64,000 nucleotides of DNA. Source: Clostridiales bacterium (GTDB taxonomy: Bacteria > Bacillota > Clostridia > Christensenellales > CAG-138). Position numbers and translations under genes: made by a program. A model generated the notes under the pieces. It saw only the letters and a program-made list of their open reading frames with translations, was not told the DNA's origin and did not search any database. The DNA is taken from NCBI GenBank assembly GCA_004557245.1, contig SFEL01000002.1, positions 1 through 64,000 on the forward strand. Direction: 5' to 3'. Below, piece by piece: positions 40,616-50,178 of the stretch (position 1 is the stretch's first letter; each line of letters begins with the position of its first letter).

Positions 40616-41677
40616 TTATCTCTCCTTTGCCGCTTTCCTTTCTCTTTGCAGTGTCTTGCGCCTAAGCTGTCCGCAGGCGCCGTCTATATCGCTGCCCATC
40701 TCCCGGCGCACCGTGGCGGAAGTGCCGTAGCCCTGAAGCCAGCTGGCAAACTGCTCCGCGTCCCTGCGGGTCACACCCGTGAGATGGCGTTCTTCAACAT
40801 GGTTCAAAGGTATAAGGTTCACATGGCAGTTTATCCCCTTGAGGCGTGAGGCAAGCTCTTTTGCGTCCCTCTCTGAGGAATTAACGTCCTTTATCAGCGC
40901 ATATTCGAATATGACCCTCCTGCCCGTCTCCTCGGCATAGTACTTGGCTGCGTTTAGAAGCTCAGCCGTCCTGTATTTGCGGTTTATAGGCATTATCTTA
41001 TCCCGCGTCTCGTCGTTTGGCGCATGAAGGGATACCGACAGGGTAACGTGGGGCGCTTCCTTCGTGAAGCGCATAAGCTGCGGCACCAGGCCGCAGGTGG
41101 ATATAGAGATATTTCTCGGGCTTATGTTCATTCCCTCCGGCGCGGACACGAGACGCAGAAATTCCACTACCTCATCGTAGTTGTCCAGCGGCTCTCCGCT
41201 GCCCATGAGCACTATATTTGTGACGGTGCGCTTTTTGTCGTCCCCATGGGGTACGTCCTTTTCGGCGCAGGCGATAAAGCTGAGCATCTCCCCCGCCTCA
41301 AGATTGCGTATACAGCCTTCAAGCGTGGAAGCACAGAATGCGCAGCCCATGCGGCAGCCCACCTGAGTAGATATGCACATGGTGTTGCCGTAGTGATAGC
41401 TCATAAGTACGCCCTCGACTATATTGCCGTCCTCAAGCTGAAACAGGTACTTTATAGTACCGTCCTTAGCCGATACCCTTTTATCATATATGCTTGCGCC
41501 GCCGTAATGGAGCGTGTCCAGCTTATCCCTGAGCTCCTTTGGCAGATTGGTCATTTCCTGAGGCCTTTTGCCCCTGGATATCCATTCAAATACCTGCCTT
41601 GCACGAAATTTAGGCTGCCCAAGCTCTTCCATGAGCCCGGCAAGCTCGGATATTGACATCGATGTAAGTCCGCACAT
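40616..41677 (-). CDS. rlmN: Dual-specificity 23S rRNA/tRNA adenine-C2 methyltransferase RlmN
   Basis: 353-aa radical SAM enzyme methylating A2503 of 23S rRNA and A37 of some tRNAs. CxxxCxxC cluster in GCRMGCAFCAS, preceded by MCISTQV; methyl-carrying Cys in the C-terminal part (GSDIDGACGQL). KFRARQVFEWI at the N-terminus is the RlmN signature. AAGGAG precedes ATG 41677. In the conserved def-fmt-rsmB-rlmN order. Confidence 0.97.
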   Translation of the reverse strand: MCGLTSMSISELAGLMEELGQPKFRARQVFEWISRGKRPQEMTNLPKELRDKLDTLHYGGASIYDKRVSAKDGTIKYLFQLEDGNIVEGVLMSYHYGNTMCISTQVGCRMGCAFCASTLEGCIRNLEAGEMLSFIACAEKDVPHGDDKKRTVTNIVLMGSGEPLDNYDEVVEFLRLVSAPEGMNISPRNISISTCGLVPQLMRFTKEAPHVTLSVSLHAPNDETRDKIMPINRKYRTAELLNAAKYYAEETGRRVIFEYALIKDVNSSERDAKELASRLKGINCHVNLIPLNHVEERHLTGVTRRDAEQFASWLQGYGTSATVRREMGSDIDGACGQLRRKTLQRERKAAKER

Positions 41678-41678
41678 G

Positions 41679-42986
41679 CTATCTCCTTATCATCTTCGCT
41701 AAAAAGAATCCCTCTGTTCCGTCGGTATGAGGGAACAATTGCAGCATAAAGCCTTCGTAAAGTCTTTTCCACATATCCTTTGGCAGGCAATCGGAAAGCT
41801 CCCCTTTTTCAAAGCAGCCGTTCCGCTCCATAAATGCCTTTGCCTGCTCCTCGTTTTCCCGCTTGGAAATCGTGCATGTTGCATACATCAGCACACCGCC
41901 GGGCTTTACATAATCCGCACAGGCATCCAGAAGCTTTTTCTGTATACCTGCTATCTCGTCTATTATTGCATCTGTCTTCGCATAACGTGCGTCAGGCTTG
42001 CCCGGGACGCCCAAACCGGAGCAGGGCGCGTCTATCAATACCGCGTCGTATTTGCCGTAAAGCTCGGGGTGCCGCACTGTACCGTCCATGACTTTCACAT
42101 TTGCCATTACGCCGAGACGCTTAAAGGTCCTTTTCATGAGCTCCGCCCGGTGGGTGTGCAGCTCCCATGAATCTATAACAGCGCCGCCTTGGGTGAGACT
42201 TGCCATATACGCCGACTTGCCGCCCGGCGCCGCGCACACGTCAAGTATACGCATTCCCCTCTTTGGCCCAAGCGCTCTGCATACCAGCATCGCGCTTTCG
42301 CTCTGTACGGTTATCCTGCCCTCCGTAAACAGGGGTTCCTTTGTAACGTCAAAGCCCTTTTCCAGCTTAAAAGCATCCTCGACTATCCTCCCACGGGAAA
42401 ACCCCATTCTCCGCTCCTCCAGCGCTTTTTCAAGCTGCTCTGAGGTGTATGGGTACTGCGCCCTGACAGTCATGCAGCCGGGATCGCTCATTGCGGACAG
42501 CATGGCTTCGGTAAAGCTCGTGCCGTACTGGCCTATATACTCCTTTACCAGGTATTCCGGATAGCTGTACTGTATTGACAGCCGCTTTACCGGCTCCCCG
42601 GGCATAGGCGGCGGATTATCCTTATTGCGGCAGATATTGCGCATCACTCCGTTTACAAAGCCGGACAATGCACCCTTGCCTATCTCCTTCGCCAGCTTAA
42701 CGCTCTCGTTGCATGCGGCGCTGTCCGGCACCCCCATGTACAGAACCTGACATACTCCGAGGCGCAGTATGCCGCGTATCTGAGGTTTTATGCTGCCCTT
42801 TGTATAGGCGGCTATCACGTGGTCGATGTATAGCAGGTGACCAAGTGTGGTGTACACAGCCGCGCTCACCCATTTTGCGTCCCGTTCCTCCAGTCCGCGC
42901 AGCGCTTCCTTCAATGTAAGGTTGGCGTATGCCCCTTTGTCGGTTATCTCTGTAAGCGTCTCAAGGGCGGTGCGTCTTATACTCAT
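41679..42986 (-). CDS. rsmB: 16S rRNA (cytosine-967-C5)-methyltransferase RsmB
   Basis: 435 aa. N-terminal NusB-like RNA-binding domain (1-140), then the Rossmann m5C methylase with SAM motif ILDVCAAPGGKSAYMA, catalytic-loop PCSGLGVPGKPDARY and second Cys in YATCTISKREN. ATG overlaps the fmt stop region; ends 1 nt before rlmN. Confidence 0.96.
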   Translation of the reverse strand: MSIRRTALETLTEITDKGAYANLTLKEALRGLEERDAKWVSAAVYTTLGHLLYIDHVIAAYTKGSIKPQIRGILRLGVCQVLYMGVPDSAACNESVKLAKEIGKGALSGFVNGVMRNICRNKDNPPPMPGEPVKRLSIQYSYPEYLVKEYIGQYGTSFTEAMLSAMSDPGCMTVRAQYPYTSEQLEKALEERRMGFSRGRIVEDAFKLEKGFDVTKEPLFTEGRITVQSESAMLVCRALGPKRGMRILDVCAAPGGKSAYMASLTQGGAVIDSWELHTHRAELMKRTFKRLGVMANVKVMDGTVRHPELYGKYDAVLIDAPCSGLGVPGKPDARYAKTDAIIDEIAGIQKKLLDACADYVKPGGVLMYATCTISKRENEEQAKAFMERNGCFEKGELSDCLPKDMWKRLYEGFMLQLFPHTDGTEGFFLAKMIRR

Positions 42987-43912
42987 TATTCAAACACCTT
43001 GCCAAGCATTTGATGGCCCAACAGCGCGGCCTTTGCCTCCATGCGCTTGGCGCCGGGAAACTGTATCTCTTTTATCTCTATAAGTTTATCGGCCGCACGC
43101 ACAAAAAGGCCCTTCTTTGGATCGGCTATCACACATTCGCCTGTCTTTCCGCCTCCCTGCTGCTCAGTCATGCGGGTGGCCCATATTTTGACGGGCTGAC
43201 CATCCAGCATTGCAAAGGCAACAGGCCATGGATTCATTCCCCTGACCTGATCGTGTATCCTCTGGGCCGGCCTGTTGAAGTCGATCCTGCCGTCCTCTTT
43301 TTTTATCATGCCGCATTTGGTGGCGGCTGCTTCGTCCTGTTTTATGGGCTTTAGCTCGCCCTTTTCAAGGCATTCGATAGTCTCTTTGAGAAGCTCCGCG
43401 CCTATTGCCGCAAGCCTGTCGAAGAGCTCGCCTGCGGTCTCGTTTTCGCCTATCTCAACTTCGCGCCTGAGCAGCATATCGCCGGTATCCAGACCCACAT
43501 CCGTAAGCATTGTGGTAACTCCGGTTATCTTTTCGCCCTCAATTATGCTCCACTGTATAGGCGCGGCGCCTCTGTACTTAGGCAGCAGGCTTCCGTGCAC
43601 GTTTATGCAGCCATACTTGGGTATACTAAGGTTCTCGGCCGAAAGTATCTGTCCAAACGCGGCCGTCACCATAAGATCCGGCGCAAATGCCCTGAGCGCT
43701 TCAATTCCCTCGGGGCGGCGTATCTTTTCAAACTGGTATACGGGTATGCCGTGCTTCTCGGCAAGCACCTTTGTAGGGGGCGGAGTAAGCTCCCCCTTCC
43801 TGCCCTTGGGCTTGTCCGGATTTGTAAAGAGTGCAAGCTCATGCCCTTCGTCTATGAGCATCTGAAGGGACGGTACCGCAAAATCCGGCGTCCCGCAAAA
43901 GGCTATGCGCAT
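42986..43912 (-). CDS. fmt: Methionyl-tRNA formyltransferase
   Basis: 308 aa. Formyl-THF transferase fold: FCGTPDFAVPSLQML start, catalytic region INVHGSLLPKYRGAAPIQWSII with Asn-His, and DVGLDTGDMLL; C-terminal OB-like tRNA domain (about 205-300). Starts right after the def stop codon, so both formyl-methionine enzymes are translationally coupled. Confidence 0.97.
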   Translation of the reverse strand: MRIAFCGTPDFAVPSLQMLIDEGHELALFTNPDKPKGRKGELTPPPTKVLAEKHGIPVYQFEKIRRPEGIEALRAFAPDLMVTAAFGQILSAENLSIPKYGCINVHGSLLPKYRGAAPIQWSIIEGEKITGVTTMLTDVGLDTGDMLLRREVEIGENETAGELFDRLAAIGAELLKETIECLEKGELKPIKQDEAAATKCGMIKKEDGRIDFNRPAQRIHDQVRGMNPWPVAFAMLDGQPVKIWATRMTEQQGGGKTGECVIADPKKGLFVRAADKLIEIKEIQFPGAKRMEAKAALLGHQMLGKVFE

Positions 43913-44422
43913 CTATTTATCTTCCTCCGTGTCGTCCTCTGGATCCGTATACTCAAGCTCCTCTTCCTTGTAGCCCTCCGGCGGATCGGTAACGAGACGG
44001 GTATATATAAGCCCGTCAAGGTGGTCATTTTCATGGAGTATGGCGCGGGCAAAAAGCTCCTCTCCCTCGTACTCATACAGATCTCCGTTGCGGTCGCGCG
44101 CCTGCACCCTCACGTGGTTGGGACGCACGACGTAGCCCTGCTTGCCCGGAAATGACAGGCAGCCCTCCATGCCCCCCTGTTCACCGGAGGTTTCGATTAT
44201 TTCGGGATTTACCATCTCCACAAGGCCGTCGCCGCAGTCTATGACGAATACCCTTCGCAGTATACCTACCTGAGGGGCGGCAAGGCCCACTCCGTCCGCC
44301 TCGTACATGGTATCCGCCATATCGTCTATAAGGTCGGAAAGCTTCTTATCGAACCTTTCCACCGGCCTGCATTTCTTGTAAAGGCACTCCGCGTCGTTCT
44401 TGAAAATCTGTCTTATTGCCAT
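43913..44422 (-). CDS. def: Peptide deformylase
   Basis: 169 aa. Three metal-site motifs: GVGLAAPQVG, EGCLSFPGK and HENDHLDG (usually HExDH; here Asn at the variable position). Removes formyl from nascent chains. ATG 44422 is chosen because GGAGG lies 5 nt before it; 14 residues of upstream extension lack a ribosome site. C-terminal tail is very acidic (EYTDPEDDTEEDK). Confidence 0.95.
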   Translation of the reverse strand: MAIRQIFKNDAECLYKKCRPVERFDKKLSDLIDDMADTMYEADGVGLAAPQVGILRRVFVIDCGDGLVEMVNPEIIETSGEQGGMEGCLSFPGKQGYVVRPNHVRVQARDRNGDLYEYEGEELFARAILHENDHLDGLIYTRLVTDPPEGYKEEELEYTDPEDDTEEDK

Positions 44423-44548
44423 AGCGTCCTCCGGTTTATCCAAAGCTGATGTATATACCTGCAAAATTATATCAGTCTATTATATCCCCCCTGGGGCTCA
44501 TCGCGCAAGAGCAGGAGCATTTTGTATGTCAGTCTTTCGTCCAATTTT

Positions 44549-46807
44549 TTAAAACATATCCCCCGGGTTGAGATCCAGCGAACAAAAATACTCGCTGCGA
44601 TGAGCGTTTGCATAGCTGTAAATAGCGTCCACAGCTTTAGGAGTGTGCTTTGTGCGGGCAAGCTTCAGCACTATCTGCCGCCGGTATTTTCCGTCTATGC
44701 GCTTTATGGGAGCTTCTCCCCATACCATAAACAGAAGCTCCCTTTCGTCCGCCCCCTGAGCCTTCAGCGCCTGGAGTATAGCGTCCTTCAGTCCCTGAGC
44801 AAACCTCTCTTCCGCCTCGCACAACGGCGCCTGATCCTCATGTATGAACAGCACCCTGACAAACAGCGCATACGGCGGAAAAAGCGCCGCACGCCGCTGG
44901 GCTATCTCGTACTCATAAAAGCCCTTGTAGTCGTGGCGCGAGGCCAGCACCACCGCCGGGTGGTCAGGAGTGTAGGTCTGTATCACTACCCTGCCGTTGC
45001 CGTTTGCCCTGCCTGCCCGTCCGGCCACCTGAGTAAAAAGCTGAAACGCCCGCTCGCAGCTTCGATAATCCGGTATATGCAGCGAAGCGTCGGCGGCAAC
45101 TATACCCACAAGGGATACATTTGGCATGTCCAGCCCTTTGGCCACCATCTGCGTCCCTATGAGCACCTGCGCTTCCCCTTTGGAAAAGCGTGAAAGTATA
45201 TCATAGTGGGCGTTCCTGGTCTGGGTAGTATCCATGTCCATGCGCAGCGACTTTACGCCGGGGAAGCTATCGCGAAGCTGCTCCTCCACCTGCTGTGTGC
45301 CTACGCCAAAAAACTTTATGTGAGGTTTGCCGCATTCCGGGCATACCTTTGGTATATTCTTTGTGCGCCCGCAGTAATGGCACTTCATAAGCTTATCTAT
45401 TTTATGATAGGTCATGGATACGTCGCAGTTGTCGCACTTGAATACATAACCGCAGCTCCTGCAGGATACGAAGGTGGAATACCCACGGCGGTTTATGAAG
45501 AGTATCGCCTGCTCATTTCTGTCGAGGCAGGCTTTCAGCTCATGGTACAGCCGTCCGCTGAATATGCCGGTGTTTCCCGCAGCGAATTCCTGCCGCATAT
45601 CCACTATGTCCACCTTGGGCAGCGGCAGGTCGTTTATGCGCTCCGGCAGCTCAAGAAGAGCGTACCTGCCCCGTTTTGCCCGAAAATAGCTTGTTACAGA
45701 CGGTGTGGCACTGCCCAACAGCAGCACTCCGCCGTTTAATTTACACCGTTTCTGGGCCACCTCTATGGCGCTGTAGCGGGGCGTCATCTCGGAGGAGTAG
45801 GATTGCTCGTGCTCCTCGTCCACCACTATCAGCCGTATATTCTCAAGGGGGGCAAACACCGCGCTCCTTGCCCCAAGCACTACCTTTGCCTTGCCCAGGC
45901 GTATGCGCCGCCATTCATCATATCGCTCGCCCGGCGACAGCCTGCTGTGCAGCACCGCCACCTGTTCGCCGAATCTGCCGCGGAATCTGTCCATTGCCTG
46001 TGGGGTTAGGGATATTTCCGGCACCAGCACTATGGCGGAGCCGCCCTCGTCCAGCGCCTTGGCTATGGCCTGCATATATACCTCAGTCTTTCCGCTGCCT
46101 GTAACGCCGTGAAGGAGCATGGTCCCCTCCCGCCTGTCCATAGCCGCGCTTATCTTTTCCAATACGTCAGCCTGCGCCGCTGAAAGGGTCAGCGGCATCG
46201 TCCTGAGCGGTATCCGTCCGGCATACGGGTCCCGATATGTCTCCCGGCCTGCCTCTGTTATATAGCCCTTATCTATCAGCGCCTTTATGGCGGAGGACGC
46301 ACCGGGAATAAAGGCACATATATCCGCCGTGCTCATCTCCGCATTTGATTCTGACAAAAGGTCGAAAACCTCTTTTTGCTTAGGTGATTTGGGGCTGCCG
46401 TCCTTTTTCAGCATGCCCGCCCGTATGAGCTGGGGATCGACGCCATCGGCAAGCTTCACCGTGCGCACCCGCTTCTCCTTTACCCTTCCTCTCCGGAGCT
46501 GCGCAGGTATCATAAGGCGCAGCGCGTCCACCAGCAGGCAATTGTAGCTTTGCTTTATCCAATAAGCCAGCCGTATCTGCTCATGGGTCAGCACGCTGTA
46601 CGGTTCCAGCGGGCGTATTATGCTCTTCAGCGCGATATTGCCCTCATAGCTCTCGCTTATTCCCAGCACATAGCCCTCTATGGGCTTGTTTCCGCTGCCA
46701 AAGGGTACGAGCACCCGTTGGCCGAGGATAATGTTCTCCTCCGCCCGGTAGGTAAAGAGCCTGTCTACGCCGCTGTTGGCTATGTCCACTATCACCTGCG
46801 CGAACAA
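44549..46807 (-). CDS. priA: Primosomal replication protein N' (PriA helicase)
   Basis: About 752 aa. DNA 3'-end-binding domain (1-100), winged helix, superfamily 2 helicase with LLHGVTGSGKTEVYM (Walker A), VDEEHEQSY (DEEH), GSATPS, and paired zinc motifs CRSCGYVFKCDNCD and CHYCGRTKNIPKVCPECG. Restarts stalled replication forks. TTG at 46807 fits family N-termini (MFAQVIVDIANSGVDR) and follows AAAGGA; an upstream TTG at 46825 is possible. Confidence 0.95.
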   Translation of the reverse strand: MFAQVIVDIANSGVDRLFTYRAEENIILGQRVLVPFGSGNKPIEGYVLGISESYEGNIALKSIIRPLEPYSVLTHEQIRLAYWIKQSYNCLLVDALRLMIPAQLRRGRVKEKRVRTVKLADGVDPQLIRAGMLKKDGSPKSPKQKEVFDLLSESNAEMSTADICAFIPGASSAIKALIDKGYITEAGRETYRDPYAGRIPLRTMPLTLSAAQADVLEKISAAMDRREGTMLLHGVTGSGKTEVYMQAIAKALDEGGSAIVLVPEISLTPQAMDRFRGRFGEQVAVLHSRLSPGERYDEWRRIRLGKAKVVLGARSAVFAPLENIRLIVVDEEHEQSYSSEMTPRYSAIEVAQKRCKLNGGVLLLGSATPSVTSYFRAKRGRYALLELPERINDLPLPKVDIVDMRQEFAAGNTGIFSGRLYHELKACLDRNEQAILFINRRGYSTFVSCRSCGYVFKCDNCDVSMTYHKIDKLMKCHYCGRTKNIPKVCPECGKPHIKFFGVGTQQVEEQLRDSFPGVKSLRMDMDTTQTRNAHYDILSRFSKGEAQVLIGTQMVAKGLDMPNVSLVGIVAADASLHIPDYRSCERAFQLFTQVAGRAGRANGNGRVVIQTYTPDHPAVVLASRHDYKGFYEYEIAQRRAALFPPYALFVRVLFIHEDQAPLCEAEERFAQGLKDAILQALKAQGADERELLFMVWGEAPIKRIDGKYRRQIVLKLARTKHTPKAVDAIYSYANAHRSEYFCSLDLNPGDMF

Positions 46808-46881
46808 ATCCTGCCGTCCTTTCAAAACTCAAATTTATTTATTAAAAATTATACCACAAAGGCTCTTATACCGACATACGC

Positions 46882-46903
46882 AAAAAGGAGGGCATGCCCT
46901 CCT
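46882..46903 (-). terminator. Terminator of the yicC-remA-gmk-rpoZ-coaBC operon
   Basis: Perfect 16-nt palindrome GGAGGGCATGCCCTCC (46887-46902), followed on the minus strand by TTTTTG. Lies 17 nt past the coaBC stop. Confidence 0.75.
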
Positions 46904-46918
46904 CATTATATCGTCAGT

Positions 46919-48094
46919 TTATTTTACCAGCCTGTCCAGAAGCCAATCAGCAGCCTCGCGCTTTGTGACCATGCCGCTGTGTTCTCTTGAGCCGTCCGCG
47001 CCGTACAGCGTGATTATGTTGGTGTCAGTGCCGAAGCCGGCGCCTTCAGCCGTAACGTCGTTTGCAGCAATAAAGTCCAGCTTTTTACGCTTGAGCTTTT
47101 CTATGGCGTTGTTTTCTACGTTATGGGTTTCCGCCGCAAAGCCCATGACCTTCTGATTTGACTTCAGCGGGGCGATGGTCTTTAATATGTCCCTCGTGGC
47201 CCTGAGGTTAAGCGTAAGGTTGTCTCCGCCCTTTTTGATCTTCTCGCTTGAAAACTCGGCAGGAGTAAAGTCAGCCGGGGCCGCCGCCATAACGAGTATG
47301 TCGCAGCCCGGAAAGCGCTCAATCACACTGTCGCAGAGTTCGTCCGAGGAGACTATATCCACGCGCTTTACTCCGCCGGGAGTCCTCAGGCTCACCGGGC
47401 CGCTTATGAGGGTCACATCAGCGCCCCTCTCGGCCGCAGCCTCAGCTATGGCGTAGCCCATCTTGCCCGATGAGCGGTTGGTAATATAGCGCACAGGGTC
47501 TATGGCCTCCCGTGTGGGGCCCGCAGTTACCAGCACGCGTTTGCCCTCAAGATCCCGCTTTACGTTGAGCTTATCCAGAACTGCGCGGACTATATCTTCC
47601 ACCGCTGCAAGCTTGCCTATTCCCTCGTCCCCGCAGGCCAGATGGCCCGTGGCGGGAGCTATGAACTCACAGCCGCGCTGCTTCAAAGTCTCGATGTTGG
47701 CCTGCGTGGCAGCGTCAAGGTACATATTGGTATTCATGGCGGGGGCTATCATCACGGGAGCGGTGGTAGCCATCACCGTAGTAGTCAGCATGTCGTCCGC
47801 TATGCCGGACGCCATCTTGCCAATGAAATTCGCGGTAGCCGGGGCCACAAGAAACAGATCCGCAAGCTTGGCAAGCGATATATGCTCGACCTCAAAATGC
47901 CTGTCGCTGTCGAACATATCCTTAACTACCCGATTGCCGCTTATAGTCTCGAGTGTCAGCGGAGTGATTATCTCCGCCCCTGCATGGGTCAGTATCACGT
48001 GGACGTCCACGCCGCTTTTGCGCAAGGCGCTTATTATATCACATGCCTTATAGGCGGCTATGGAGCCGGTGACACCCATTACCACATGCTTCAT
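46919..48094 (-). CDS. coaBC: Bifunctional phosphopantothenoylcysteine decarboxylase / phosphopantothenate-cysteine ligase
   Basis: 391 aa, two steps of coenzyme A synthesis. CoaC flavin domain (1-180): GVTGSIAAYKACDIIS, catalytic His in HISLAKLADLFLVAPATANF, MNTNMY and GCEFI loops. CoaB domain (about 185-390): VLVTAGPTREAIDPVRYITN, SSGKMGYAIAEAA and KVMGFAAETHN. Start overlaps the rpoZ stop by one base. Confidence 0.97.
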   Translation of the reverse strand: MKHVVMGVTGSIAAYKACDIISALRKSGVDVHVILTHAGAEIITPLTLETISGNRVVKDMFDSDRHFEVEHISLAKLADLFLVAPATANFIGKMASGIADDMLTTTVMATTAPVMIAPAMNTNMYLDAATQANIETLKQRGCEFIAPATGHLACGDEGIGKLAAVEDIVRAVLDKLNVKRDLEGKRVLVTAGPTREAIDPVRYITNRSSGKMGYAIAEAAAERGADVTLISGPVSLRTPGGVKRVDIVSSDELCDSVIERFPGCDILVMAAAPADFTPAEFSSEKIKKGGDNLTLNLRATRDILKTIAPLKSNQKVMGFAAETHNVENNAIEKLKRKKLDFIAANDVTAEGAGFGTDTNIITLYGADGSREHSGMVTKREAADWLLDRLVK

Positions 48095-48294
48095 TATTTG
48101 CTGTACTCCTCAGGGGTGATTATCTCGAGCTTATCGTTGTAGAGTTCGTCTACCGCCACCGATACCGGCTTGCGGTCGTCCAGCTTTTCCGGATCGTCCT
48201 GAAGCTGGCGTGCGCGCTTGGCAACTGTGGTAACAAGCAGATAGCGGCAGCCCGCCTTTGCCTGAAGGTCGTTTAGGGGAGGATAGTTCATCAT
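48094..48294 (-). CDS. rpoZ: RNA polymerase omega subunit
   Basis: 66 aa. MMNYPPLNDLQAKAGCRYLL is the Firmicute omega N-terminus, followed by VAKRARQL and KPVSVAVDELYNDKLEI. Assists beta-prime folding. Located in the canonical gmk-rpoZ-coaBC order. Confidence 0.95.
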   Translation of the reverse strand: MMNYPPLNDLQAKAGCRYLLVTTVAKRARQLQDDPEKLDDRKPVSVAVDELYNDKLEIITPEEYSK

Positions 48295-48300
48295 AGCGGT

Positions 48301-48918
48301 TTATTCTCCTTTAAGAATGTTGATCAGCTTGGGATTGTTTGATACGTGCAGCCTTTCGGAGACAAGTATGCTCTCCGTATCCTTCACAGCCTTATCCAGG
48401 CTGTCGTTAACTACTATATAGTCGTACTCGCCCGCTGCGGCCAGCTCCTTCACGGCCTCGGCAAAGCGGCGCTCTACCGCCTCTTCCGTTTCCGTTCCGC
48501 GGCCTACGAGACGCTTTTTCAGCGTCTCCATGCTGGGGGGCGCTATGAATATCATGACTGCGTCAGGGCAGCGCTTTTTGACGTTCAGCGCGCCATTGAC
48601 GTCTATCTCCAATATTACGTCGTTGCCCTGGGCCCTTTGCTCTGCAACGTAAGCTTTGGGTGTGCCGTAATGGTTCTTGCCGAACACGCACATGTACTCC
48701 AGAAACTCGTCACGCGCTATCATATCCTGAAACTGTTCTTCTGAGCGGAAGAAGTAGTTCACGCCTTCTATCTCGCCGGGACGCGGCGCACGGGTGGTCA
48801 CCGATACGGAAAGCTTAAGCTCCTTCCGTCTCTCCAGCAGCTTTTTGCAGATAGTGCCCTTTCCTACGCCGGAAGGGCCGGAAATCACAAACAAAAGTCC
48901 TTTTTTATCGTTATCCAT
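48301..48918 (-). CDS. gmk: Guanylate kinase
   Basis: 205 aa. P-loop ISGPSGVGKGTI, GMP-binding VTTRAPRPGEIEGVNYFFRS and LEYMCVFGKNHYGTPKAYV, LEIDVNGAL. Phosphorylates GMP to GDP. 6 nt before rpoZ. Confidence 0.97.
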   Translation of the reverse strand: MDNDKKGLLFVISGPSGVGKGTICKKLLERRKELKLSVSVTTRAPRPGEIEGVNYFFRSEEQFQDMIARDEFLEYMCVFGKNHYGTPKAYVAEQRAQGNDVILEIDVNGALNVKKRCPDAVMIFIAPPSMETLKKRLVGRGTETEEAVERRFAEAVKELAAAGEYDYIVVNDSLDKAVKDTESILVSERLHVSNNPKLINILKGE

Positions 48919-48937
48919 CGGTTTTCTCCCTGAATAC

Positions 48938-49189
48938 TTACTCTTCGCTTTCTGCGTTTATTCTGCCGGCTACAGTTTCAGGCTGGAGGGCGGAGAGTAC
49001 GACATGCATGCTGTCCATAACTATTACCGCCCTGGTGCGCCTGCCGTGGGAAGCGTCCACCAGACGGCTCTTTTCACGGGCCTCCTGTATTATGCGTTTT
49101 GCCGGCGCGCTGTCAGGCGAGGTTATGGATATTATCCTTCCTGCGGATATTATATTGCCGAAGCCTATGTTTACGAGTTTTACAGACAT
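48938..49189 (-). CDS. remA: RemA/DUF370 family regulatory protein
   Basis: 83 aa. Family signature KLVNIGFGNIISAGRIISIT, SAPAKRIIQEAREKSRLVDA and TRAVIVMDSMHVVLSALQ. In Bacillus RemA is an oligomeric DNA-binding activator of matrix genes; in Clostridia its targets are unclear. Conserved position between yicC and gmk. Confidence 0.95.
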   Translation of the reverse strand: MSVKLVNIGFGNIISAGRIISITSPDSAPAKRIIQEAREKSRLVDASHGRRTRAVIVMDSMHVVLSALQPETVAGRINAESEE

Positions 49190-49196
49190 ATTACCT

Positions 49197-50075
49197 CTAT
49201 TCTATATTCTGTACCTGTTCGCGTATCTTCTCTACCTCGCCCTTGCCTGCGATAACGAGATTTACTATGTCGCCATCGTTGGCCTTGGAGCCGATCGTAT
49301 TGAACTCACGGTTCATTTCCTGCACTATGAAGTCCAGCTTTCTGCCTGACGGCTCAGCGCTGTCCAGCATAGCTCTGAACTGCGTCACATGGCTGGTCAG
49401 GCGGACTATCTCCTCATCTATGCCGGCTTTATCCGCAAACAGCGCAACCTCGGTAGCAAGCCTTGCCCGGTCAACCTCCACGCCGCCCAGCATCTTCTCT
49501 ATGCGTTCCGTAAGCTTTACCCTGTACTCCTCCACTACCTCAGGAGCACGCCGGGCCATCCTGTCCTTTATATCCTCTACAGTGCGGGATTTTCCGTACA
49601 GATCGTCATACAGCTTTGCGCCTTCCCTTGCGCGCATGGCCTTGAGCTCGGCACATGCCAGACGGCAGGCCTCCGCTGTTATGGCGCATACTGCGTCACG
49701 ATCCTCATCCGCCTCTACTATCTCGGTAACGTCAGGCAGTCTAAGCGCGGCAGACAGGCCGACGTCGTCGCGGAGTGAGAATTCCTCTGCGGCGGCTCTT
49801 GCAGCCTTGAGATACTCGCCGAGGAGGTGTGTATCAACGTTTACCCGTCTCGCGTCATCGCGATTGTTTTTATAGAATACGAACACATCCACGTGTCCGC
49901 GGCTTAGCTCGCCGCCCAGTACCCCGCGTATAGTGTCCTCAACAAAGCCTATGGCTCTGGGCATTCTGAACCCAAGATCCAGATACCTGTGGTTTACGCT
50001 CTTGAGCTCCACCGTTATCTCACGGCCGTCCTTCTCTACGCATGCACGGCCGAAGCCCGTCATACTGTTTACCAA
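49197..50075 (-). CDS. yloC: YicC/YloC-family endoribonuclease
   Basis: 292 aa. N-terminal MVNSMTGFGRA and LKSVNHRYLDLGFRMPRAI, C-terminal DUF1732 part with RKLDFIVQEMNREFNTIGSK. YicC proteins are RNases. Starts with TTG at 50075, 6 nt after AGGAGG; the ATG four codons later is too far from that site. First gene of the operon ending with coaBC. Confidence 0.94.
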   Translation of the reverse strand: MVNSMTGFGRACVEKDGREITVELKSVNHRYLDLGFRMPRAIGFVEDTIRGVLGGELSRGHVDVFVFYKNNRDDARRVNVDTHLLGEYLKAARAAAEEFSLRDDVGLSAALRLPDVTEIVEADEDRDAVCAITAEACRLACAELKAMRAREGAKLYDDLYGKSRTVEDIKDRMARRAPEVVEEYRVKLTERIEKMLGGVEVDRARLATEVALFADKAGIDEEIVRLTSHVTQFRAMLDSAEPSGRKLDFIVQEMNREFNTIGSKANDGDIVNLVIAGKGEVEKIREQVQNIE

Positions 50076-50131
50076 TGTATACCTCCTGCGGCGAAAAGCC
50101 TACAAAGAATATGGCATGATGCAACTTTTTA

Positions 50132-50159
50132 ATTATAGCACCTTTTTGCCCGCAAACAA
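50132..50159 (-). promoter_or_regulatory. Promoter of the yicC-coaBC operon
   Basis: Minus strand TTGTTT (50159-50154), 16-nt spacer, perfect TATAAT (50137-50132). Predicted start about 50 nt before the yicC TTG. Confidence 0.6.
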
Positions 50160-50178
50160 ATAATTTTCTGAAAAGCCC